A stretch of 57,415 nucleotides of DNA from Candidatus Alistipes intestinigallinarum. GTDB taxonomy: Bacteria; Bacteroidota; Bacteroidia; Bacteroidales; Rikenellaceae. The stretch spans positions 1 to 57,415 of the forward strand of contig DXDA01000063.1 of assembly GCA_019115745.1 (NCBI GenBank), in the 5' to 3' direction. Under the pieces are notes generated by a model. That model was not told the origin of the DNA and searched no databases. It saw only the letters and a program-made list of their open reading frames with translations. Every line of letters starts with the position of its first letter. Position 1 is the stretch's first letter. Below, piece by piece: positions 40,853-48,454 of the stretch. The position numbers and the translations under genes were made by a program.

Positions 40853-43828
40853 TTAATGGAAATGACCCATCGGAGGAGGTCCTCCGGGACCCGGACGACG
40901 ACGCGGCGTATCCATTCCTTCGTAATCCCGGATGTTGCGCGAACCCTTCTTGCCGAAACGGCGCAGATTGTAGGTGAACTGAATCATGTAATAACGTCCG
41001 ATGACGCTGTTCGTAGCATTCTGCGTCCAGCCCGAACCCGTCGTGCGGGCAAAGGCCTTGTTCTGGTTGAAGAGGTCGTTCACGCCGATCATGATCTCGC
41101 CCCGCTGGTTGCGGAAGATCTTCTTGCCCAACCAGGCATTGCACAACAGGTAATCCTCCTCGTAATCGTTCGTGAAACCGATGTACTGCGTGTAGGCGGC
41201 ACTCGCCGTCAGCGTGAAGCCCAACGGGAAGATCAACTTCAGATTACCCTGTGCCGTGTGATTGAAATAGCGGTTCTTCGCATTCGACGTTCCCAGCGAG
41301 TTGGTCGCCTCGTTGTAGGTTCCGTTCCACGAGAGCGTGAAGTCGACATTCTCCGAAATGTTGCTGCCCAGCACGGCCCGGAAATCGTAACCCAGATTCT
41401 CCGCATCGTTCCGCTCTCCGCCCGTAATGCTGCCGTCGGCATTCACCGTACCGCCCAACATGCTCGGCGTCGTGGTGTAGGTCACACCCGCCATGACGTT
41501 GAAGTTCGATTTCAGGAACCCGATCGGGAATCCGTAGCTCAGGTGCGTGCGCAACTGCCAGTAACCGTCGAGGTTCGTCGTCGTCGAATAGTAGTTCGGG
41601 GTATAGGTCTTGTCGTCGATCTGGATATTGATCGGATTCGAGCTCGTGCTCTGCACCAAGTGCGTCGCCGTATAATCCTGTGTCGTGCGCGCCGAGAACA
41701 TCCACATGAAGGTTCGGCCCTTCTCGACGTTCGAATTCACGTAGTGGAAATTCAGCCGGTGCGAGTAGGTGGGGCGCAGGTTCGGATTTCCGTGGGTGAT
41801 GTTCTGCGCATCCGAGACGTCGAAGACGCTTTGCAGTTCGGTCACCGTCGGGCTGTCCGTGTACGAAGAGACGAAGAGCCGCAGCGTATTCTCCCGGTTG
41901 ATGTTCAGTTCGCCCATCATGAAGTAGGTCACGTTGTCGTACGAATGGGAGATCTTCTCGGCTTCACCGCGCACGACCTCGCCGTCGAGCGTCGAGCGCT
42001 GGTAGTAGACGTTGGCGATAAAGCGGCTGCGGTCCTTCGCATAGCGGAAGCCCGGGCCGACGCTCTGCGTCAGGTAGCCGCTCCGGTAGGAGTTCGACAA
42101 CTGCGGGTCGGGAGTCAGTCCGGCGATCGAAAAGTCGTCGCCCGTGACGTAGGAACGCGTGTCGCGCTCCTGCGAATTGTACGACATGCGGTACTGGAAG
42201 CTCACCTGTGCATATTTGGCCACCGGCTCGGTGTAGGTGAAGTTTCCGCGCACGCTGTACGATGACGACGGAGCCATGTTGCGCAGGTAGCGGCGCGTCA
42301 AATAGGCCGCGGGGTCCCACGTGAAGGGCTGGTCGCCCTCGGCTCCCGCCATCACCTCGGGGCGATCCTCCGAACTGGACTGGATGTTCGACCACGAATT
42401 CGAGTTGTTCGTATTGTCCGAGTAGCTGCCCGACCCGTCGACGGTGATCGTGCGGCCGTCCTTGCCCAGCTTCGCCCGGTAGACGGCACTCGCTCCGGCA
42501 TTGTAACCGTGACGCAGCCCGTCGTTGAAGTTGTCCGTATAGCTGTATCCGCTGCCGCCCATCTCCGGAGCACCGAACTGCCAGCCGGTAGTCGAGCTCA
42601 CGGGGTCGTTCGACTGGTAGCTGAAGCGCGGACGTACCATCAGGTTCTGGTTCTCCGAGATCTTCCACTCCAGGCGGGCATTGAAACGGTGGTTGTTGCC
42701 CTTCGTGTCGGAGTAGCCGCGCGTCATCAGCGTATCGAGTGCCATCGGCGCCTCGTACCACTTGTCGGTCGTCGAATGGTTCTCCGTATCGGTATTGTTG
42801 AAGAAGTAGCTGCCCTGGAACGACACCTGATCACGCTTGCCCCATGTATCGGTGTAGTTGACGCCGATGGCGTTGACCGTTGCCACACCGCTCTGCGGGC
42901 GCATCATGTACTGGCCCACGCCGCCCCGACGGCCGCCTCCGCCGCCCGAGACACCCAGAATATCCTCGAACGAGAAGTTCTGCTGGTTGACGTTATTGAA
43001 GAGCCCGATGAACGAAATGCGGCTGTCGCCCGAGAAGATGTTGGCATTACCGCCGGCCAGGTATTTGAAGCGCTCCTCGGTCGTCGGCTCGGCATCGTAA
43101 CCGAAGCCGGCGTAGAGTTTTCCGAACTGTCCCTGGCGCATCCCGGGTTTGGTGACGATATTGAGGGCCTTGTACCCCTCGCCGTCGTCCATGCCCGAGA
43201 ACTCCGCGGCATCGGAGAGTTTGTTGTAGACCTCTACGCGGTCGACAGCCTCGGCCGGCAGCGACTTGATCGCCGTGGTGACATCCTCGCCGAAGAACTC
43301 CTTGCCGTCGACGAAGACCTTCTTGATCTCCTCGCCCTGGGTCTCGACCACGCCGTCCGTCACGGTAATACCCGGCATCTTCTTCAGCAGCCCCTCCACG
43401 TCGGCATCGTTCGTCACCTTGAATGCCCCGGCGTTGTAGCTCACCGTATCGCCCTTCTGCGACGTACGCATGGCCTTCACCTCCTTGACCACCGTTTCGA
43501 TCTGCACGCCGGGTTTGAGTTTCAGCGTCCCGAGGTTCAGCCGCGAGGTCGAGAGCCGGAAGGTCGTGTCGAGGTTGTTGTAACCGATAAACGACACCGT
43601 CAGCGCATACTCTCCGTACGCCAGCGAGGGGATCGACGCCACGCCCTTGTAGCCCGACGCAAATCCCTGTTTCTTCTCCGGAGACTTGGTCGGGGCCACG
43701 GTCAGCACGGCGCCCACAACGCTGTTTCCGGTCTCCGCATCGACGATCGTCGCCGTGACATTGCCCTTCTGGGCAAAGGCGCCCGCGGCAAGGAGCGTCA
43801 GCAGGGTAGTCAATAACAAATGTTTCAT
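40853..43828 (-). CDS. TonB-dependent receptor-like outer membrane beta-barrel protein
   Basis: 991 aa from the ATG at 43828 (signal peptide MKHLLLTTLLTLLAAGAFAQ). N-terminal carboxypeptidase-regulatory-like domain (GNVTATIVDAETGNSVVGAV near residues 22-41), plug-like region (VEGLLKKMPGITVTDGVVET near 155-174, VFVDGKEFFGEDVTTAIKSL near 180-199), then a large barrel of the OMP_b-brl_3 type. After the last strand (YMIQFTYNLRRFG) there is an unusual Pro/Met/His tail of about 30 residues ending GGPPPMGHFH. No SusD partner is adjacent, so it is not a standard polysaccharide locus; a metal or peptide ligand is possible. A coupled leader ORF precedes it. Confidence 0.85.
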   Translation of the reverse strand: MKHLLLTTLLTLLAAGAFAQKGNVTATIVDAETGNSVVGAVLTVAPTKSPEKKQGFASGYKGVASIPSLAYGEYALTVSFIGYNNLDTTFRLSTSRLNLGTLKLKPGVQIETVVKEVKAMRTSQKGDTVSYNAGAFKVTNDADVEGLLKKMPGITVTDGVVETQGEEIKKVFVDGKEFFGEDVTTAIKSLPAEAVDRVEVYNKLSDAAEFSGMDDGEGYKALNIVTKPGMRQGQFGKLYAGFGYDAEPTTEERFKYLAGGNANIFSGDSRISFIGLFNNVNQQNFSFEDILGVSGGGGGRRGGVGQYMMRPQSGVATVNAIGVNYTDTWGKRDQVSFQGSYFFNNTDTENHSTTDKWYEAPMALDTLMTRGYSDTKGNNHRFNARLEWKISENQNLMVRPRFSYQSNDPVSSTTGWQFGAPEMGGSGYSYTDNFNDGLRHGYNAGASAVYRAKLGKDGRTITVDGSGSYSDNTNNSNSWSNIQSSSEDRPEVMAGAEGDQPFTWDPAAYLTRRYLRNMAPSSSYSVRGNFTYTEPVAKYAQVSFQYRMSYNSQERDTRSYVTGDDFSIAGLTPDPQLSNSYRSGYLTQSVGPGFRYAKDRSRFIANVYYQRSTLDGEVVRGEAEKISHSYDNVTYFMMGELNINRENTLRLFVSSYTDSPTVTELQSVFDVSDAQNITHGNPNLRPTYSHRLNFHYVNSNVEKGRTFMWMFSARTTQDYTATHLVQSTSSNPINIQIDDKTYTPNYYSTTTNLDGYWQLRTHLSYGFPIGFLKSNFNVMAGVTYTTTPSMLGGTVNADGSITGGERNDAENLGYDFRAVLGSNISENVDFTLSWNGTYNEATNSLGTSNAKNRYFNHTAQGNLKLIFPLGFTLTASAAYTQYIGFTNDYEEDYLLCNAWLGKKIFRNQRGEIMIGVNDLFNQNKAFARTTGSGWTQNATNSVIGRYYMIQFTYNLRRFGKKGSRNIRDYEGMDTPRRRPGPGGPPPMGHFH

Positions 43829-43938
43829 CTCTTCTGTTTGGTAATAAATAGCAAGCAACTGGATTCAACGAACCATCCGGGGTTGCAGGAACGGCTCTGC
43901 GGCAACGTTGCCTGGCGGCATCGCACCGTGGTTTTCAT
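43825..43938 (-). CDS. Candidate 37-codon leader ORF coupled to the receptor gene
   Basis: ATG at 43938, about 22 bases after the predicted start of transcription (promoter -7 box 43967-43974). The predicted peptide has 37 residues, begins MKTTVRCRQATLPQSRSCNP and has three Cys. Its TGA (43825-43827) overlaps the ATG of the receptor gene as ATGA on the minus strand, the usual arrangement for translational coupling. No similarity is known to me. It could be a regulatory leader peptide or a chance frame of 38 codons. Confidence 0.4.
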   Translation of the reverse strand: MKTTVRCRQATLPQSRSCNPGWFVESSCLLFITKQKR

Positions 43939-43949
43939 TCCTCACGCGC

Positions 43950-43974
43950 CGGGCCTAAAAGGCCCGCAAATTTA
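43950..43974 (-). promoter_or_regulatory. Promoter of the receptor gene with a palindrome at the start site
   Basis: Perfect TAAATTTG on the minus strand (43967-43974). No TTTG at the ideal distance; a TTCG lies 23 bases upstream. CGGGCC-TAAAA-GGCCCG (43950-43966) directly follows the -7 box and covers the probable start of transcription, so it could be an operator or a stabilising 5' hairpin. Confidence 0.6.
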
Positions 43975-44016
43975 CCTTTTTTATAACGTAGTTCGATCGA
44001 AAACCCGGTGAATCGA

Positions 44017-44051
44017 CAAAAAAAGGGTGTCAGTCGACCGGACCGACACCC
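44017..44051 (-). terminator. Terminator of the DUF4890 gene
   Basis: Minus strand: GGGTGTC-GTC/GAC-GACACCC stem with one mismatch (plus 44025-44051) followed by seven T residues. Confidence 0.85.
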
Positions 44052-44089
44052 CCTCCGGCAGCTTCCGGCTGCGGATTCCTGCATTTTTT

Positions 44090-44539
44090 TTACTTCTTGC
44101 GCGGGCAATCCTTGCGCGGGCAATCCTTACGCGGGCAATCCTTCGGGCAGTCACCGTGTTTCTGGCCCTTCTTGCCCTTCATGTGGGGAGCCTTGCCGTG
44201 CTGGCCCGGGCGGGGACCCTGCATCTGCGACCACTGCATGAACTGCTCGGTCGTGAGGATCGACTTCATCTTGTCGGCCTCGGCCTTCCGGGCTGCGCGC
44301 ATCTTCTCGCGCATGGCCTGCATCTCCTTGACCTGGGCCAGATTCAACTCATAGACCTGCTTGGCCTGAGCCTCGGTGAGTTTCAGACGCTCGGTCATAC
44401 GGTCGGTCTGGCGCTGGGCGATCTGCTCGGCCGTGGGCGGCGTCTTGGGTTCGGCCTTCGGTTTGCTCTCCTGAGCGAAAAGGGTCGTCGTAGCCATCAG
44501 GCAAAGGGCCGTTACGGCCGCAAAAATCTGCTTTTTCAT
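44090..44539 (-). CDS. DUF4890-type periplasmic protein with a Cys-rich repeat tail
   Basis: 149 aa. Signal peptide MKKQIFAAVTALCLMATTTLFAQ, then a helical Spy/CpxP-like core (AEQIAQRQTDRMTERLKLTE near residues 38-57, QAKQVYELNLAQVKEMQAMR near 59-78, SILTTEQFMQWSQMQ near 93-107) typical of DUF4890. The tail after residue 110 is rich in His/Lys/Gly and ends in DCPKDCPRKDCPRKDCPRKK, four Cys at 5-residue spacing encoded by 15-base DNA repeats (44101-44145). The tail is not part of the family core. A metal-binding or disulfide role is plausible. It lies between the receptor gene and a two-component system. Confidence 0.8.
   Translation of the reverse strand: MKKQIFAAVTALCLMATTTLFAQESKPKAEPKTPPTAEQIAQRQTDRMTERLKLTEAQAKQVYELNLAQVKEMQAMREKMRAARKAEADKMKSILTTEQFMQWSQMQGPRPGQHGKAPHMKGKKGQKHGDCPKDCPRKDCPRKDCPRKK
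44101..44145. repeat. 15-base tandem repeat encoding the DCPRK tail
   Basis: GCGGGCAATCCTTGC, GCGGGCAATCCTTAC and GCGGGCAATCCTTCG follow one another from 44101. Units differ by one or two bases. Slippage here would change the number of Cys in the protein tail. Confidence 0.85.
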
Positions 44540-44611
44540 ATTCTACACTTTTTTTAGGTTGGACTTCCGGTGTGTCGGCTTCCATGTCCGACATCCTCCG
44601 GAGGTCTGTTG

Positions 44612-44619
44612 CAAAGGTA
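44612..44619 (-). promoter_or_regulatory. -7 box of the DUF4890 promoter
   Basis: Perfect TACCTTTG on the minus strand, 73 bases before the ATG. The leader contains TGTCGG-N9-CCGACA (44573-44593). Confidence 0.5.
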
Positions 44620-44683
44620 GGGCCAAACACCCGGAATCGGAGCCGCCTGAGGGGTCAAACGCCCGAAGCCGACGGTCAACCGA

Positions 44684-45451
44684 CTACTCCTCGGGGTGAA
44701 CCGACCGCAGCCAGGCCTTGAATTCCGGCACCCGGGCCTTCGAAATGATGATCCGTTCGGGGGTTTCGACCGTCAGGTGCAGCGCCAGCCGGCTCCCGAA
44801 CCACACGACGATCTCCTTCACGGCCCGCCGCGCCACGATGAACTGACGGTTGGCCCGGAAGAAGTCCGTCTCGGGCAGAAGCGACTGAAGCGCTTCAAGC
44901 GTCCGGTCCAGCGGATAGACCGTGCCGTCGTAGTCGCAGGCCGTGACGCGCTCGTTCGACGTATAGCAGTAGGCGATCCGCTCCCGCTGCAGAGGGATGA
45001 TCCGGTCGCGCACGTGCACCAGGAAGACCTCCTCGCGGTCGCGGCGCTCCGTGGCCAGCGTGCGGACCCGCGAACCGTAGCTGCGGCGCTCCGCGGAGGT
45101 CAGGCGCCGCAGTTTGGTCAGCGCACGGAGCACGTCGGCCTCGTTGAGCGGCTTGAGCAGGTAGTCGATGCTGTTGACCTTGAAGGCTTCGAGCGCATAG
45201 CGGTCGTAGGCCGTGGTGAAGATCACCGGAGCGGTGATCTCCACGGCATCGAAAATGCGGAACGAATCGCCGTCGGCCAGGTGAATATCCATGAAGAGCA
45301 GGTCGGGCTGCGGGTTCGCCCGCAGCCAGTCGATACTCTCCGCCACGCTCTCCAGCGTCGCCACGACCTCCACCTCCGGGGCCGTTTGCCGCAGAATGGC
45401 CGCCAGGTTCCGCGCAGCGGCGGTCTCGTCTTCGATAATCAGCGCTTTCAT
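44684..45451 (-). CDS. LytTR family response regulator
   Basis: 255 aa. Receiver domain about residues 1-120: MKALIIEDETAAARNLAAIL with the acidic pocket, phospho-acceptor Asp in LLFMDIHLADGDSF near 52-65, Thr in VIFTTAYDRYA near 76-86 and Lys in SIDYLLKPLNEAD near 95-107. The LytTR DNA-binding domain is about 145-250 (VFLVHVRDRIIPLQRERIAY, FFRANRQFIVARRAVKEIV). It starts 7 bases after the stop of the kinase gene. These pairs often control membrane, polysaccharide or nutrient genes. The neighbouring DUF4890 and receptor genes are natural candidate targets. Confidence 0.94.
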   Translation of the reverse strand: MKALIIEDETAAARNLAAILRQTAPEVEVVATLESVAESIDWLRANPQPDLLFMDIHLADGDSFRIFDAVEITAPVIFTTAYDRYALEAFKVNSIDYLLKPLNEADVLRALTKLRRLTSAERRSYGSRVRTLATERRDREEVFLVHVRDRIIPLQRERIAYCYTSNERVTACDYDGTVYPLDRTLEALQSLLPETDFFRANRQFIVARRAVKEIVVWFGSRLALHLTVETPERIIISKARVPEFKAWLRSVHPEE

Positions 45452-45458
45452 CGTCTTG

Positions 45459-46775
45459 TCAGGATTCGGGGTTCAGCAACGGCATCCGCACCCGGAACGT
45501 CTTCCCGTCGTCGAGGATCTCGATCCGGCGCCCCGTGATCAGTTGCCAGCGGTTGTTCAGGTTCTCCAGCCCGATTCCCGTCGAGGGTTCGGGCTCCAAC
45601 TTCGGGATCTTCGGGTTCGAGATCTCCAGCCAGCCGCCGTCGGTGCGGATCGAGATGTGGAACGGATTGCTGCGCGTAATCGTGTTGTGCTTCACGGCAT
45701 TGCCGATCAGCGGCTGCAGCGACAGCGCCGGAAGCCGCCACGTCCGGTACTTCGCCTCGACGTCGATGTCGAAGAAGAGCTTGTCGGCATAGCGGATCTT
45801 GAAGAGGTAGCTGTACGCCTCGACGAACTTCAGCTCCTCGTCGAGCGTCATGAGCGTCGCCTGTCCGTTCTGGATGATGTAGCGGAACGTGTAGGAGAGC
45901 TGGTCGATATAGGTGAGGGCCTTGTCATCCTGACGCTCCCGCACGAGCATCGCCAGCGAATTGAGCGAATTGAAGAAGAAGTGGGGGTTGATCTGCCCGA
46001 CGAGCATGTTGTAGCGCGTCGTGAGGTTCTCGTTCTTGAGCCGTTCGTTCTCCACCTCGACGGCCTGGCGCTGCGACAGCAACACGTAGATCCGCCCGTA
46101 GAGCATCGACGCCACGACGGCAAACGAACACTTCAACAGCAGCATGTAGTCGAACATGTGGCCGCTCATGCAGTTGAGCAGGATGCGCCCCGTGTGCCAC
46201 TCGGTGACGGGCGCCACGCAATAGAGCCCCACGGCCGCCACACAGCACCACAGACAGCGCCGCAGGTAGAGCGACATCGAGTAGTTGCGGCGCACGGAGG
46301 TGAGGATCGAGAGCATCACGAACGACACGACCAGGTAGTAGAAGAGCTGCAGGAAGAGCTCCGTACTGCGCGAGGGGCGGTTGTAGAGCGTGCTGTAATC
46401 GAATTCGCAGCCATTGCGCCTCAGCACCTTCTGCATCATCGGGTGAGCCCCGGGACGCCGCGGAGGAGCCAGTTCGGCGACGATCCGGTCACCCGGCGCG
46501 AGGCGCAGGCGGTTCATCCGCTGTGCGGGAACATAGACGCTGTCGCCGTTCTCGTAGACCAGGTATCCGTAACCGTCGGGATGCACGACAAGGCGAGCTT
46601 CATCCTGCCGCACCCGGGCCCGTCTGGGCGGATTCTGCTGCTGGGCGTTCTCGTTGTTCAGGTCCACGAGCATCAGCAGCACGTAGGAGAAGTTCACCAC
46701 CAGGCTGATCGCCACGGCAACCAGCAGGTTCAGCACCACATCGGCGTATTTCGATCGCAATTTCATGGTCGGCAT
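45459..46775 (-). CDS. LytS/YehU-type sensor histidine kinase
   Basis: 438 aa from the ATG at 46775 (MPTMKLRSKYADVVLNLLVA); the ATG at 46766 is the alternative. One membrane segment near residues 14-36 is followed by a soluble loop of about 90 residues and three membrane segments near 130-230. The kinase H-box QINPHFFFNSLNSLAMLV (phospho-His) is near 264-281, the N-box LSLQPLIGNAVKHN near 356-369 and the G-box GIGLENLNNRWQ near 405-416. It partners the adjacent LytTR regulator. The extracytoplasmic loop presumably senses an envelope signal. Confidence 0.92.
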   Translation of the reverse strand: MPTMKLRSKYADVVLNLLVAVAISLVVNFSYVLLMLVDLNNENAQQQNPPRRARVRQDEARLVVHPDGYGYLVYENGDSVYVPAQRMNRLRLAPGDRIVAELAPPRRPGAHPMMQKVLRRNGCEFDYSTLYNRPSRSTELFLQLFYYLVVSFVMLSILTSVRRNYSMSLYLRRCLWCCVAAVGLYCVAPVTEWHTGRILLNCMSGHMFDYMLLLKCSFAVVASMLYGRIYVLLSQRQAVEVENERLKNENLTTRYNMLVGQINPHFFFNSLNSLAMLVRERQDDKALTYIDQLSYTFRYIIQNGQATLMTLDEELKFVEAYSYLFKIRYADKLFFDIDVEAKYRTWRLPALSLQPLIGNAVKHNTITRSNPFHISIRTDGGWLEISNPKIPKLEPEPSTGIGLENLNNRWQLITGRRIEILDDGKTFRVRMPLLNPES

Positions 46776-46883
46776 CTTTTCGGGTTTTCCGTCGGCAGCG
46801 GGCCGCGGTGCGCCGCCGGAAGGCGGCAGGGGAGAGCCCTGCGGGCCGCAGGCGTCAGCAGCCCGGAACAGGCTCGGAGGCAA

Positions 46884-47414
46884 TTACTCCTCCTTGTACC
46901 ACGAGGCGTAGAGCATGTAGTCGTGGGCCGTACGGCGGACGATTTCGTCGCGCTGTTCGGGCGTGATCTCCTTGACCTTGCGGGCCGGAACTCCGGCGTA
47001 GACCGAATTGGGCTCCAACTGCGCGTTGGAGAGCACCAGCGCATTGGCGGCGATGATGCAGCCCGAGGGGACGTGGGCGTTGTCGAGGACCGTGGCGCCC
47101 ATGCCGATCAGGCAGTTGTCGTCGATCACGGCGCCGTGGATCGTGGCGTTGTGGCCCACCGAGACGTCGTTGCCGATGATCGTCTGCGAGGGGTGCTTCG
47201 CCTTGTCGTAGATGGTGTGCAGCACGGCACCGTCCTGGATATTCGTACGGTCGCCGATGACGATACGGTTCACGTCGCCGCGCAGCACGGCGTTGTACCA
47301 GATCGAGCAGTCGCGGCCGATGGTCACGTCGCCCAGAATGACGGCCGTCTCGGCCAGGAAGGTGTTTTCGCCGATCACGGGTTCGTGACCGCGGACTTTA
47401 CGGATCAATGCCAT
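46884..47414 (-). CDS. Gamma carbonic anhydrase family protein
   Basis: 176 aa from the ATG at 47414 (MALIRKVRGHEPVIGENTFL). Left-handed beta-helix made of hexapeptide repeats (VILGDVTIGRDCSIWYNAVL near residues 25-44). The three zinc-ligand His are present in GAVLHTIYD near 63-71 and DVSVGHNATIHGAV near 84-97. The C-terminal helix (EQRDEIVRRTAHDYMLYASW) packs on the helix. It may hydrate CO2, though many YrdA/PaaY-type members have weak or unknown activity. It lies between mazG and the sensor kinase gene, on the same strand. Confidence 0.92.
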   Translation of the reverse strand: MALIRKVRGHEPVIGENTFLAETAVILGDVTIGRDCSIWYNAVLRGDVNRIVIGDRTNIQDGAVLHTIYDKAKHPSQTIIGNDVSVGHNATIHGAVIDDNCLIGMGATVLDNAHVPSGCIIAANALVLSNAQLEPNSVYAGVPARKVKEITPEQRDEIVRRTAHDYMLYASWYKEE

Positions 47415-47496
47415 ATTTTTCGAGATTTTCGAGATTTTTCGGGATTCTTTGAGCGGTTTCGGAAGTTTTCGGGATTTTTCGGGATTTTTCGGGATT
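47415..47496 (-). promoter_or_regulatory. Eight A-tracts at 10-base spacing upstream of the gamma carbonic anhydrase gene
   Basis: T-tracts on plus (A-tracts on minus) start at 47416, 47426, 47435, 47445/47448, 47457, 47466, 47475 and 47485. The right part is a 10-base tandem repeat (TTTTCGGGAT). This spacing equals the helical repeat and predicts a strong intrinsic bend directly in front of the start codon. Confidence 0.65.
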
Positions 47497-47590
47497 CTGG
47501 GAGAAGCGCTGTTGGGCGTTTTTTTGGGGGCGTTCCAAGCGGCCGGGACTCGAATGCAAACGGATCGGGCTGCTCCGGACGCTGTTCGGA

Positions 47591-48367
47591 TCACTCCTTC
47601 ACCTTGGCCTGCTGCCAAAGCGCCTCCATTTCGTCGAGCGTCATGTCGTGCAGCATACGGCCTTCGGCTGCAGCGTGTTCCTCCATGTAATTGAAGCGTT
47701 GCATGAACTTGTTGTTCGTACGGGCCAGGGCCGATTCTGGATCCACGCCGTAGAGCCGCGCCGCATTGACCAACGCAAAGAACAGGTCACCGAATTCGGC
47801 TTCGAGATCGGCCGTGCGGCCCGACTTCATCTCGGCCTCGACCTCGGAGATCTCCTCGCGGACCTTCTCCCAGACATCCTCCTTGTGTTCCCAGTCGAAA
47901 CCCGCTCCGGCAGCCTTTTCGCCCATGCGGTAGGCCTTGACCAGCGCCGGCAGCGACCGCGGAACCCCACCCAGCGTCCCGCTCTTGCGGTTTTTCTTGC
48001 GCAATTTCAGCGCTTCCCAGTTGGCCATTACCTCCGAAGGGGTATTGGCGTGGATATCGCCGTAGACGTGTGGATGGCGGTAGATCAGCTTGTCGCACAA
48101 CGCATTGGCTACGTCGCCGAAGTCGAATGCGCCCTCCTCTTCGCCCAGTTTCGAATAGAATACCACGTGCAGGAGCAGGTCGCCCAACTCCTCCTTGATA
48201 CCCTCCAGATTATGGTCGGTGATGGCATCGGCCAGTTCGTAGGTCTCCTCGATGGTGTTGCTGCGGAGCGACTCGAAGGTCTGCTCCCGATCCCACGGGC
48301 ACTCGCGCCGCAGGGTGTTCATCACCTCCAGCAGCCGGGCCGTGGCCTTCAGACGTTTGTCTTCCAT
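47591..48367 (-). CDS. mazG: Nucleoside triphosphate pyrophosphohydrolase MazG
   Basis: 258 aa from the ATG at 48367 (MEDKRLKATARLLEVMNTLR). Two tandem all-alpha MazG domains. The first has the Mg-binding EExxE...D pattern in NTIEETYELADAI near residues 37-49 and EELGDLLLHVVFYSK near 59-73. The second has REEISEVEAEM near 177-187 and LEAEFGDLFFALVNAARL near 194-211. CPWDREQTFESL near 23-34 is a family signature. It hydrolyses (d)NTPs to monophosphates and pyrophosphate, in house-cleaning and (p)ppGpp control in other bacteria. Confidence 0.94.
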   Translation of the reverse strand: MEDKRLKATARLLEVMNTLRRECPWDREQTFESLRSNTIEETYELADAITDHNLEGIKEELGDLLLHVVFYSKLGEEEGAFDFGDVANALCDKLIYRHPHVYGDIHANTPSEVMANWEALKLRKKNRKSGTLGGVPRSLPALVKAYRMGEKAAGAGFDWEHKEDVWEKVREEISEVEAEMKSGRTADLEAEFGDLFFALVNAARLYGVDPESALARTNNKFMQRFNYMEEHAAAEGRMLHDMTLDEMEALWQQAKVKE

Positions 48368-48393
48368 GCTGTAAATCGTATTTCCGGTTCCTG

Positions 48394-48430
48394 CAAAGGT
48401 AGTGTTTTCGGCGAAAAAATCGTAACTTTG
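48394..48430. promoter_or_regulatory. Divergent -7 boxes for mazG and the GH20 gene
   Basis: Minus strand TACCTTTG at 48394-48401 faces mazG (27 bases from its ATG). Plus strand TAACTTTG at 48423-48430 faces the hexosaminidase gene (25 bases from its ATG). Both are perfect TAnnTTTG; clear TTTG boxes are missing. Confidence 0.6.
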
Positions 48431-48454
48431 TTTTCGACAAATTCGCTTCCCGAC

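Noticed and set aside
43829..43960. Riboswitch in the receptor-gene leader
   Set aside because: I looked for cobalamin, FMN and TPP signature boxes and saw none. The leader is better explained by the small coupled ORF and the 5' palindrome.
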